Positions 1 through 7,610 of a DNA stretch of 64,000 nt are shown one piece after another. The stretch covers positions 248,001-312,000 of the forward strand of contig OZ244795.1 in NCBI GenBank assembly GCA_965219925.1. The letters run 5' to 3'. The notes under the pieces were generated by a model, which worked only from the letters and a program-made list of their open reading frames with translations, was not told the DNA's origin and did not search any database. A program made the position numbers and the translations under genes. The stretch comes from Bin87 sp965219925 (lineage in GTDB: Bacteria > Chloroflexota > Dehalococcoidia > Lucifugimonadales > UBA3495). Numbering within the stretch: position 1 is the first letter of the stretch; every line of letters starts with the position of its first letter.

Positions 1-355
1 TGGCCAGGATGTCGTAGTTAGCCAGCGGCCACCAAGTATGATGAGAACGTCGGCCCGTTGGCTGGATGCTTCCCGCGCCTGATGCCAGGGTAACCCGACA
101 AACCGCCGTTCCTCTGAGGATTCCTCTTGTTGACAGCTGTTCGGCAACATTCCGGCTGGCGAAGACCGACAAGCCTCGGGTTTGACATTCGGTGTCGTCT
201 CGGAAGACACGGTCCGGCTGTTCGGCCTGTTGAGACTGGAAGTCGTCATGGGCGGGCGGATGGTTTCGCACCAGGCGGTACACAACCCGCGGGAAACCGA
301 TTTCCTCGGCTTCGTCGGGTGGGCAGTCGTCGGGTAAAGGTTCACGATAGGTCAT
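1..355 (-). CDS. Conserved hypothetical protein, 3' end beyond window
   Basis: An open minus-strand frame starts with ATG at 355 (the first ATG after an in-frame stop at 386-388) and runs off the left edge, giving at least 118 residues. The N-terminus is MTYREPLPDDCPPDEAEEI, followed by a charged stretch and then ...RGLSVFASRNVAEQL and SIQPTGRRSHHTWWPL. The last motif looks like a conserved family signature in small defence-island proteins, but I cannot name the family. It lies about 200 bp downstream of the DUF4238 gene on the same strand. No clear Shine-Dalgarno sequence precedes it. Confidence 0.6.
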   Translation of the reverse strand, partial: MTYREPLPDDCPPDEAEEIGFPRVVYRLVRNHPPAHDDFQSQQAEQPDRVFRDDTECQTRGLSVFASRNVAEQLSTRGILRGTAVCRVTLASGAGSIQPTGRRSHHTWWPLANYDILA

Positions 356-557
356 GGTAGCGGTCGGATGCTGGTCGCCTTCAGTTTAGCCCGTGGCACA
401 GAACGGTTTCCAGCCGCAGGTGCCTGAGTTGCGGGTTGCGTTTTCCATGGTTCGGGCGAGGCGTCGACCGTACCAAGGTCAGAATTCCTGATGTATGGTC
501 ACGATGAGCCGTTTGTCCAGTTGTGGTACGCCACTATCGTCTTCAGCGAGGTTGGTG

Positions 558-1595
558 TCATAAGCGAGCTATGACCCTTGAGTAGGTACTAACGTCAGAG
601 TTGCGGTTTTGATTTCTCTCTTTCTGAGGTCGGCGTCTCGTTCCGCTGAGGCGTTTGTCCATCGGGACCCGGAGTGCTCTTTTCTTCAACCGAAGAACCG
701 ACAGGTCGAGCCCGACATTGGGAATTTCCAGGTAGCCGTGTATCAACGATTCGTTCTCGTTTTGGTCGCTCTCGATCTCCTCGGCTTTGCCATGGCTTTC
801 GGTTCGCAATTGGGCAAACCTGTCGGCTAGGGCGGTTACTCGGGCTAGTTGGTGCCAGTCGTCAAAGTAGATGTTTCGCTGGGCGGTTACGATTTGGAGG
901 CCGTTGAGAGCCTCTATGTCGGATTCTGTAAGCGTTCGTTTATTTACGTAATCGTACGTTCCGCCGTCATAGAGCATTAGTAGATGATTTGGAGACAGCG
1001 GGAGGAAGATCTGCAAGCCGGCGCGGAGCGCGCCGGCAATGCCCGTGTTTTGGGCTTGTTCGCAATACTGGTTGTAAAAGAACGCTGGGTTGTCGCTGGT
1101 AACAAAAACGGCCTCAGGGTGGCTGAGAACCCTGGACCTCAGATCGGAGATTGCACTGGTCACTTTGATGCCCATGTTTGGAACGAACTCGCGGGCCACG
1201 AATGATTCTACGGATCTTTCCAGTTGATTAGCGTCGCTGGCACGAGGTGAGACCGTCAGTTCAAACATTTTTCGGGACATCTCTGCTGCGGCGTTGACCG
1301 ATGCCGGAGTACGTACGTGCTGCATGGCTACGAACCGAAGGATGGCCATAGGTAGGGTTCGTTCAGGGTGGCTGATTAAGTGATTGATTGCTCTACCCGC
1401 CGCGGTTTCCATGACCGTTAGTGCGTCCTCGTTGCTTTGATCTCCATAGTAATTGGGCTTCCGGCACTGGTCTTTGATGCTCACGTCTTCCTTGGCGATG
1501 CGCCGGTGCAGGTTGAACAAGTTTATCCGCTTCGGTTTGCTGGCGAAGCGCTTAAGGTAGGATTGGGGAACGTAGTGGTGTTGCCTGGTGGGCAT
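558..1595 (-). CDS. DUF4238 domain-containing protein
   Basis: The product is 345 aa and opens with MPTRQHHYVPQSYLKRFAS, the hallmark N-terminus of DUF4238 (HHYVPxxYLxxF). The family has no firmly established activity and is often found in defence islands and on mobile DNA. I chose the ATG at 1595 because it starts just before the conserved motif; another in-frame ATG lies 9 bp upstream. A central stretch around SHPEAVFVTSDNPAFFYN fits the family's conserved core, where NPAFF is typical. The C-terminal 60 residues are basic and polar. Co-oriented with the Mrr-like nuclease upstream. Confidence 0.8.
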   Translation of the reverse strand: MPTRQHHYVPQSYLKRFASKPKRINLFNLHRRIAKEDVSIKDQCRKPNYYGDQSNEDALTVMETAAGRAINHLISHPERTLPMAILRFVAMQHVRTPASVNAAAEMSRKMFELTVSPRASDANQLERSVESFVAREFVPNMGIKVTSAISDLRSRVLSHPEAVFVTSDNPAFFYNQYCEQAQNTGIAGALRAGLQIFLPLSPNHLLMLYDGGTYDYVNKRTLTESDIEALNGLQIVTAQRNIYFDDWHQLARVTALADRFAQLRTESHGKAEEIESDQNENESLIHGYLEIPNVGLDLSVLRLKKRALRVPMDKRLSGTRRRPQKERNQNRNSDVSTYSRVIARL

Positions 1596-1933
1596 GGTGC
1601 ACACATTCGCGACGTAGGAAATTTCATTAGATGAGGGAACGTCTGTCCTTTAGTTTGTGGTCCCCGGTGCCCAGAGAGTTCGTGCTGCCGAGTCCGGACG
1701 AATAGTTGGACATGTCCTTCCCGAGGCGTACATTGGATGCTGGGCGCCCACAGTCTAGCCCGTGGCCAGGATGTGCACTCGGCCTGGTGGCGTCGCCATC
1801 AAGTCGGCGACCGAGGTGAAACCAGAGAGGCAGAAGCACTTCATGGCGATTTAGCCGCGGCTGTCGCTATCCTGTATCGGCCGAAGGCGAATCAGCGGGT
1901 CTGCGTAGTTGCAAGCGTAGAGGATGGTCATGT
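1596..1933. other. Intergenic, no supported gene
   Basis: About 340 bp between the Mrr-like and DUF4238 genes. Only short frames without recognisable protein features occur. The promoter of the DUF4238 gene may lie here but no convincing boxes stand out. Confidence 0.5.
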
Positions 1934-2770
1934 CTAAGTTCTGTGCGGATTTATGGTACTTGACGAAGCGGTAGTTTCTGTGATCTGCCCATCGTGACGG
2001 ACGTTGAATCGCCGTTCTTCGAAGACTTCTTTGACTACTAACCGTATGGCTTGTTCTCCGTCAATAACAATGTCTTCTTCATGGACGCGGGGTTTCACCC
2101 TGAACCGTACCGCTTCTATCATCGCGTGTTTGTCGAACCCTCGGATCTCCATTGTGGTTCCAGCAGGGAAGTGGACCTCAATTTGTTGCTCTGCTGGAGC
2201 TGCCGAGCTAACCGCGCCGTTGACAACTTGGTCGAGTGTCTTGGGTTCATGTCCGGGTTCGTTGATGGTGAGCTCTGCTCCTGAGGTCGTGAGCTGGATG
2301 CTTTCTCCAGCTTGCCGTGGAGGCTGTACGAACTCCAAATCGTAAAATTCAGGAAACGTAAGGTGTAGCCTGATGCAGATTGTCTTGATTCTCCCTTCCC
2401 AGTCAACGTGGTTGGGCTCTCGCATCTCGACCAAACCGATATTTCTCTGTTTCGCCAATGCCATTGCTCCAGACGTAAACCCTTCTCTTGAGACGATCAC
2501 CCCCTTCTCGGTGTTGGTGTCTTCGAGTGTGGTGATCAAGTTGCTCACTACATTCCTGGTAACTTTCTTTCGCCAGTACTTGCACTCGATGGCTGTCCTG
2601 ACGGTTTGCAATCCGTTGGACTGCTTGGTTAGTACGTCAATTTGGTACCAGCTGCCTGACTTTCCTTGGATGCGGCAACCGGCTCCGAAACCCTTGATGG
2701 CGATGCCAGAGCTTTTTCCCATTGCTTGGTACAAGGCTGCGGTTGTTGCCTCGTATTCCTTGTCGTCCAT
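1934..2770 (-). CDS. Mrr-like restriction endonuclease (PD-(D/E)XK)
   Basis: 278 aa. The first 120 residues have the layout of Mrr-type type IV restriction endonucleases. An N-terminal helix is followed by GFGAGCRIQGKSGSWYQIDV with the catalytic Asp, then RTAIECKYWRKKV with the E-x-K pair, and EGFTSGAMALAKQRNIGLV, the usual closing strand-helix. Enzymes of this group cut DNA, often modified DNA. The remaining 150 residues are not recognised and may serve target recognition. It lies upstream of the DUF4238 gene in the same direction, in a cluster of defence genes. Confidence 0.8.
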   Translation of the reverse strand: MDDKEYEATTAALYQAMGKSSGIAIKGFGAGCRIQGKSGSWYQIDVLTKQSNGLQTVRTAIECKYWRKKVTRNVVSNLITTLEDTNTEKGVIVSREGFTSGAMALAKQRNIGLVEMREPNHVDWEGRIKTICIRLHLTFPEFYDLEFVQPPRQAGESIQLTTSGAELTINEPGHEPKTLDQVVNGAVSSAAPAEQQIEVHFPAGTTMEIRGFDKHAMIEAVRFRVKPRVHEEDIVIDGEQAIRLVVKEVFEERRFNVRHDGQITETTASSSTINPHRT

Positions 2771-2841
2771 TTTGCGAACCTTGCTGACATGGATACAGTT
2801 TGTCTTGATGGGGTCCCGGATTGGCGTTTTGTGGCTTTATT

Positions 2842-3156
2842 CTACACGTTCGGTTTTCGCCATCGGCGGTTGCCGATCAGTGTGGTTACTCCGGCATCCG
2901 CCGGCTGGCCGTTGCCGGACGCCAAGTACAGGTTGACGAAATGCCTCGTGTTGATCAGACGCTGTGCCGCCAATGGCGCCATCTTGTAATGACCCAAAAC
3001 AGTACGGCATGTCAAGATCTCGGCGAAATCGTCATCGCTGAACAGCTGGCCCCGCAGTGAGGCCAGCAAACCGTAAAAGGTGTCCTGGCCCACGTAGTCC
3101 AGATACAACCGGTCCGCTTCCCAAAGGCCCCTCTGGTCCGAACGCTTTCCCAGCAT
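2842..3156 (-). pseudogene. IS1182-like transposase N-terminal remnant
   Basis: The frame begins MLGKRSDQRGLWEADRLYL and continues DYVGQDTFYGLLASLRGQLF, which matches the conserved start of IS1182-family transposases (YLDFVGRDSFYGFLA...). Homology stops after about 48 residues at ...SDDDFAEI, where an intact transposase would continue with a long DDE domain. The remaining ~55 codons (RTVLGHYKMAPLAAQRLINT...) do not match that family and may come from another gene joined to the fragment. It is therefore a dead insertion-sequence end. It lies next to an inverted-repeat element at 3231-3374. Confidence 0.6.
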
Positions 3157-3230
3157 TGCCCTGCTCCGCTAGCCTTGATTGCCCGGAGTATAACCCCTCG
3201 CCAAATCAACCAGGGTTTCCGGCCAGCTTT

Positions 3231-3374
3231 CTAGTATTACAACGACGGTTGGTAAAGACAGACCCAGATTTCGGCCCACGCCAAACGGGGACGATACTCA
3301 GATGAGGATAGCTTGGCCACCCTCGGATGCGGAACGTCAAGCGTCATTCACTAAATCCGTCGTTGTAATACTAG
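3231..3374. repeat. 144-bp element bounded by perfect 18-bp inverted repeats
   Basis: CTAGTATTACAACGACGG at 3231-3248 is repeated as its exact reverse complement at 3357-3374, 108 bp apart. Both outer ends are CTAG. The interior has no reading frame. This is the layout of a miniature inverted-repeat element or of the terminal and subterminal repeats of an insertion sequence. The adjacent IS1182-like remnant makes the second reading attractive. No other copy of the arm was noticed in the window. Confidence 0.7.
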
Positions 3375-3501
3375 TAGCCGGACAGTTTTGAAATGACGGG
3401 TGTGGAATGCCAGATTGCTCGACGATAGTCTCCATAAAGCCCTGTATGGCCGGGGAAAGGCCCTGTACCAATCAACCCATCATTACAAAGATTTCGGACC
3501 A

Positions 3502-3795
3502 CTAGGCGAGTTTCGAGGTCTGGACGATGGTGGGCCGCCCATGGGGACAGCGGTGTGGCTCCGGCGTTTTGGCCAGCTGCTCGATGATGGCCTGCATCTC
3601 TCCCGTGTCCAGTACGTCGCCGGCGCGGGACGCTGAGTGTCCACGCGATGGTGGCGGCGACCGCTTGTTGCGGTGAGCTGATGATCTGCTCGGTGGCGCA
3701 TTCGTCCAGCAGTCGCTGCGGCAGGTTGATCTACTACGTCATCGCGTCGACGCGTTGCAGGTTGAATCCCTGCTGTTCAATGCGTTTGAGGTGTT
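3502..3795 (-). pseudogene. mutL: mutL C-terminal fragment, broken
   Basis: Reading the minus strand towards the stop at 3502-3504 gives SRAGDVLDTGEMQAIIEQL then AKTPEPHRCPHGRPTIV. This is the C-terminal signature of the mismatch-repair protein MutL (CHxAxRAGDxL...EM...CPHGRPT). Upstream, in a shifted frame, comes NLPQRLLDECATEQIIS...AATIA, the expected preceding helix, and before that an in-frame stop. A frameshift and a nonsense codon therefore break it. No ATPase or transducer domain is present. It abuts the stop of the DUF262 gene, so a 3' piece of mutL has been stranded in the defence island. Confidence 0.7.
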
Positions 3796-5703
3796 CTACG
3801 AGGGTGTCGCGGGATTCGTTAGTTCGGGTTCCATAGTCTCGTCGGGGTCGTCGTCCGGGTCGTAAGACGGCTGGTCGGGTTCGTCGAAGTCGACGTGCCA
3901 CCGTTTTGTCGCCCACCGGAGAATGCGACGGCGGCGTTCGACTATGGTGTCGACGGTCCAGTCAGACCATGCTTCCGCGATTTCGTTTTCGATCTTAAGA
4001 TTTGAGTGGCGGTAACAATAAGGGCCGGCATTACCGCAGTCGCGCTTCTGCGGAAACGGCTTGTTGCTCAAGGACTCGTTGCCGTTGGTGAGGGAAAGAT
4101 TGCCGATGTCGTGGACGTAGTCCCGGTGGGTCTGCTCGTCGAAGCGTTCGATCCAGTAGTCTTGGCCTTTGATGGACTGCGGAGAGATATGTTCGATGGA
4201 GCTGTTGTTGATGTGGCCCCAGGGCGTTATCGGCAGCCCTCTCTGGGCGGCGGCCAAGTGGGTTTCGTACTCGTACAGCAGGTAGCTGAGACCCGAGCGT
4301 CCGAACCAGTTGTGTAGTACGTCGTGGTCCGAGAACTGGGCGAACTCACGTCTTGCGTCGCGGCTGTCGTAATGGCGCTTTATTTCGGGAAGGATGTCTT
4401 GAACGCTGTCCGCTTGGGATACCTTATTGGCGAGTCGGAACATTGCCGGCTGCCTGTAATGAGCCGCAAACCGGGAGATGCGGTAGGTGCGGAAGGCGAC
4501 GGCTTCGCAGAGTCTTAGAGTTTCGAGGTACGGTGCCGGATCCTCGGGCCAGCGTTTCCGTATTGCGATGAAGAGCGGCAAGAACGTGGCTGTTACGCCG
4601 ATGCGCGCAAGCCTCTGGTTCCAGGCTTTTACCTCGCCACGCGAGTTGGCTGGGAAGATGTTGAAAGCATCAGTTCGGTTCGGCTTCAGGAAGTCGCAAT
4701 ATGCGACGCATGAGTTTCGAAGGCTCGAGAGGTAGTCGAACAGTTGCTGGAGGGCCTCACCTGTGTCCATGTGGCCGGGATCGAGGCGTTCCTTAATGCT
4801 CTTGGCGCCGCGCCAATTGTGGGGTTGCGGATCGTAGTCCATTATCCAATGGGAGCGAAGCAACTGGTTCTCGTTGGCGGCGGAATCGAGATCGGCTTGA
4901 CTGAGGTTGGTGAGGATTGCTTTCCACGTGTCGTTGACGGCATCGGCGAATTGTTTTTTGCTGACTTCGTCGATGCCGAGGCGTGAAGCTGTATAGAGGA
5001 GGAAGTTTTTGACCTTCTCGAGGTCGCTGAGGGACTTGCCACGGTCGTTAACTACCTCGAAGATGAGCCCGACGTCGGTGGGGTCTTCGATTTCGAACCT
5101 GTTGAACCGCAAGGAACTTGTTATCTTCTCGTACAGCGAAGTAAGCCAGCTTTTACGTTCGGCGTGGTCCTCTGGACCTTGGCTTAAACGAAGGGCGAGA
5201 CGTTCCCGAGCATTACGCAGCCTGGTCGAGGCTGCGACGAGAGGCCCGGCAATGTCCTGGGGAGCGTCGGGAAGGACATGGTCCTTGAAGAATTGGTCGG
5301 TTTCCTGGTTGAGGTTGAGCTTGTACAGGGGAAGCCCGTGCATGCCTGTGGCCCGGATGAAGTTTTTGGTGATGCCCTGGGCAAGGGTGTCGTGTTCGTC
5401 CAGAGAACGGAGGGCTTTAGCGATTTCGTTGAGCAGTATCACAACGGTGGTGAGGCGCTGTTGGCCGTCAACCACTTCGGAGCGGGTGTAGTGGTTGCCC
5501 TCGTTGTCCATGGTTGTCGGCGCTGCGTCCGACTCGAAGAGTGCTATGGTGCCGGCGTAGTGAAGCCTTTTGGGGTGCAGGGATTGGAGGTCTTCCCAGA
5601 ACTCGTCCACCTGTTGGGTTTCCCAGGCGTAGCCGCGCTGGTAATCCGGTATGTCAAATACGCGGCCCGAAAAGACGGTCTGGAGAGGCATGGTGTTTTT
5701 CAT
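3796..5703 (-). CDS. DUF262/DUF1524 (GmrSD-type) restriction protein
   Basis: 635 aa. The N-terminus carries the DUF262 signature FDIPDYQRGYAWETQQVDEF followed near residue 78 by VVDGQQRLTTVVILL. This is a ParB/Srx-like fold that hydrolyses nucleotides in GmrS and SspE proteins. Near residue 510, SSIEHISPQ and then DIGNLSLTNGNESLSNKPF form the HNH-type DUF1524 nuclease. A fused DUF262-DUF1524 protein is the GmrSD/type IV restriction architecture, acting on modified phage DNA. The start ATG at 5703 gives MKNTMPLQTVFSG. The C-terminal tail is very acidic. It is a stand-alone gene between the two mutL remnants. Confidence 0.85.
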   Translation of the reverse strand: MKNTMPLQTVFSGRVFDIPDYQRGYAWETQQVDEFWEDLQSLHPKRLHYAGTIALFESDAAPTTMDNEGNHYTRSEVVDGQQRLTTVVILLNEIAKALRSLDEHDTLAQGITKNFIRATGMHGLPLYKLNLNQETDQFFKDHVLPDAPQDIAGPLVAASTRLRNARERLALRLSQGPEDHAERKSWLTSLYEKITSSLRFNRFEIEDPTDVGLIFEVVNDRGKSLSDLEKVKNFLLYTASRLGIDEVSKKQFADAVNDTWKAILTNLSQADLDSAANENQLLRSHWIMDYDPQPHNWRGAKSIKERLDPGHMDTGEALQQLFDYLSSLRNSCVAYCDFLKPNRTDAFNIFPANSRGEVKAWNQRLARIGVTATFLPLFIAIRKRWPEDPAPYLETLRLCEAVAFRTYRISRFAAHYRQPAMFRLANKVSQADSVQDILPEIKRHYDSRDARREFAQFSDHDVLHNWFGRSGLSYLLYEYETHLAAAQRGLPITPWGHINNSSIEHISPQSIKGQDYWIERFDEQTHRDYVHDIGNLSLTNGNESLSNKPFPQKRDCGNAGPYCYRHSNLKIENEIAEAWSDWTVDTIVERRRRILRWATKRWHVDFDEPDQPSYDPDDDPDETMEPELTNPATPS

Positions 5704-5852
5704 GGCGCGGACCTCAGTGCGGATTCGTTTCTCGAAACGGAGGATCTGGGCGGCGCGTTCCGGCGGTTGGGTTCATCGCGGGCGTTCTTTGCTCGGAGGC
5801 CACGCGCTTGAGTGAAGACGGAGTCTGGGTTTGGAGCGCAAACTAACCCGGC

Positions 5853-6104
5853 TTATAGGGAAGTTGGATCTGCACGGTGCTTGCGCAGAATTTCGACTGC
5901 TCTGGGCCACTCCTTAACTGCCGTAGGCACCTTCGCAGTGGGACGCGAATAGCCAACGCGAAACCAACAAACGTGGTCTAGAGAGTGGTAGATTTCCGTC
6001 TGGACCGTTGGCGAGGTAATCGCGAATTTGGGACGCCATTGAGTTGTTGGCGTAAGGTGCTTGGCGGTGTGACGAAAATCGCTTCCGTGTTTCGGGTCGT
6101 GCAT
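5853..6104 (-). CDS. Small hypothetical protein (doubtful)
   Basis: A possible 83-aa product whose C-terminal half (TSPTVQTEIYHSLDHVCWF...) has protein-like composition. There is no recognisable domain and no Shine-Dalgarno sequence before the ATG at 6104. Otherwise the 5704-6368 stretch holds no supported gene. Confidence 0.3.
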   Translation of the reverse strand: MHDPKHGSDFRHTAKHLTPTTQWRPKFAITSPTVQTEIYHSLDHVCWFRVGYSRPTAKVPTAVKEWPRAVEILRKHRADPTSL

Positions 6105-6368
6105 ATCGGCAGTTTAGACTATTCCTACAGGGCCTGTCATGGCGGACAACAGAGTTGGTCCTGAGGCGCTGTGGACGGATCTCTGCGGTGCCGGTTCTGG
6201 TTGGTGGTGTTCGTGCAACCATCACAAGCGGAGCACCAACTCTGGCGACGCGCACTGAGACGGCGAAGGGGTTATGCGCGTATTATGGTTTTCACTCGAT
6301 TGGGTTGTGAAAATCGGAGAGCCTGCGGTCGGCTATGGCTTGGTCAGAATGCAATCAAAGGAGCTTTA

Positions 6369-6713
6369 GTGGATAGAGACGAATGGCTGAATTTGCCGCA
6401 AACCGATCCTCAACGATCGCGCACTATAGTGTGGGGAACTCTGCAAGCCTTTGCGGATACTGAGTCTGTGCTCAATGAGTTGCAAGCGGCTGGCCTAGAC
6501 AGCCTGTTCCGGTCAGTCTTGACTGACTTGGGGTATGAGCTGGAAGCTCAATCAGGTGGATTGATCCACATCAATCTGCAGTCGGGTGAACAGTCCCATT
6601 GGGTTCGACGCATTGCTCGATTCCTTCTGGAACCTGGAAATTCAGGACGCCCAGCTCATGAGTTAGCCGCTGACCTTCGTGCTTTAGGGTATGCGGTGGA
6701 CTTTGACCCTTGA
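6369..6713 (+). CDS. Hypothetical protein, 114 aa
   Basis: I place the start at GTG 6369 because AAAGGAGC lies at 6357-6363, five bases upstream, and because the frame further upstream is arginine-rich and unlike protein. The product begins MDRDEWLNLPQTDPQRSR, is acidic, mostly helical, and ends ...LRALGYAVDFDP. The pattern LLEPGNSGRPAHELAADLRA suggests a small helical bundle. I do not recognise the family. It is the only plus-strand gene in an otherwise minus-strand defence cluster. Confidence 0.6.
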   Translation: MDRDEWLNLPQTDPQRSRTIVWGTLQAFADTESVLNELQAAGLDSLFRSVLTDLGYELEAQSGGLIHINLQSGEQSHWVRRIARFLLEPGNSGRPAHELAADLRALGYAVDFDP

Positions 6714-6800
6714 TTGAACACTAATCGGCGTTGGCGTCTTAGCTCGTTGCCGCCATACCCGTAAAAGTGCCGAGTTTCCACCGGAGGCGCGTATGCACCT

Positions 6801-6896
6801 TTAGCGGCGGCGGAACTCCTGCTCCAGGCGGAGCGTCGAGATCTGCACGGTGGTGGGTCGTCCGTGGGGGCAGCGGTGTGGTTCCGGTGTTTCGGC
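6801..6896 (-). pseudogene. mutL: Second mutL C-terminal remnant
   Basis: The minus strand reads AETPEPHRCPHGRPTTVQIS followed by TLRLEQEFRRR and a TAA stop at 6801-6803. This is the very end of MutL, with the CPHGRP motif. Upstream sequence in the same frame does not continue as MutL. It is a separate fragment from the one at 3502-3795: both share TPEPHRCPHGRPT, but their tails differ. Confidence 0.6.
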
Positions 6897-7238
6897 CAAG
6901 ATGAGGCTCTGTTGCGACTGGATGGGCAGATGGACGCTCTGGGTGGACACGCTGATGCTCCTGGTCGCGCGGGACGCGGCCGAATTCTTGCGCTGGAGTG
7001 GCGGAGAGGCCGTCTTGCACCGTTGGTGCCCGTGTTCGGCATCTGGTGCCGGGAACGGAACCGGCCGCCCAGCGTCGGCGGCGGCCGGCGTCGCCTTTAG
7101 TCGGCGACGCTTTCATGGTGCCAGCGGCGGCATCCGCCGCTCTACAGTTGGGTGGCATTCACTTTGGGGGCGGATTACTGGGAATTCTGTCGCCAATGTC
7201 CTATGGGGGAATTACCACAGTTCGCATTGGTTGTTTCC
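6897..7238. other. Intergenic, no supported gene
   Basis: GC-rich stretch between the mutL remnant and the GIY-YIG gene. It contains a short hairpin around 7087-7108 (GCGTCGCC ... GGCGACGC) that could end transcription, but no T-run of note follows. Confidence 0.4.
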
Positions 7239-7604
7239 TCACTTCAGCAGGCTGTTGCACTCCGGCTGGTAGTGCTTGATCAGGCGATCTTCCAATTCGG
7301 TTGCCCACTCTGGGCTGTCGGTCAGGCAGACTGCGAACTCAACGTGGTCGCGGTTCAGATACAGCGCGTCGTACAGCCGACGGTTGCTGTGCCGCTCTTG
7401 GGGCGACAGGTGGTCCAACAAGCGAGTTTTGACGCTTTCCCCATCTGCTGACTTGCCAATGTACAGGCAATCGTATGGGCCGTTCCAAATGGCGTACACG
7501 CCCCAACCGTCGGTTACCAGAGCGCGTACTGCGTCTCGGTTGTAGCTCTGCTGATTGCTCTCGAGCCGATGCCGGGCAGTATGGTAAGTAGGCTCGCCGG
7601 ACAT
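7239..7604 (-). CDS. GIY-YIG nuclease domain protein
   Basis: 121 aa, essentially one GIY-YIG domain. The GIY strand is WGVYAIWNG (GVY replaces GIY) and the YIG strand is CLYIGKSADGESVKTRLLDH, with the conserved Arg in KTRL. Near the end, ATELEDRLIKHYQPECNSL carries the catalytic Glu and the typical YxPxxN close. Such domains cut DNA with one Glu-bound metal ion. The ATG lies 6 bp after the stop of the DUF1156 methylase gene, so the two are co-transcribed. It may be the nuclease arm of that defence operon. Confidence 0.8.
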   Translation of the reverse strand: MSGEPTYHTARHRLESNQQSYNRDAVRALVTDGWGVYAIWNGPYDCLYIGKSADGESVKTRLLDHLSPQERHSNRRLYDALYLNRDHVEFAVCLTDSPEWATELEDRLIKHYQPECNSLLK

Positions 7605-7610
7605 GGTTCA

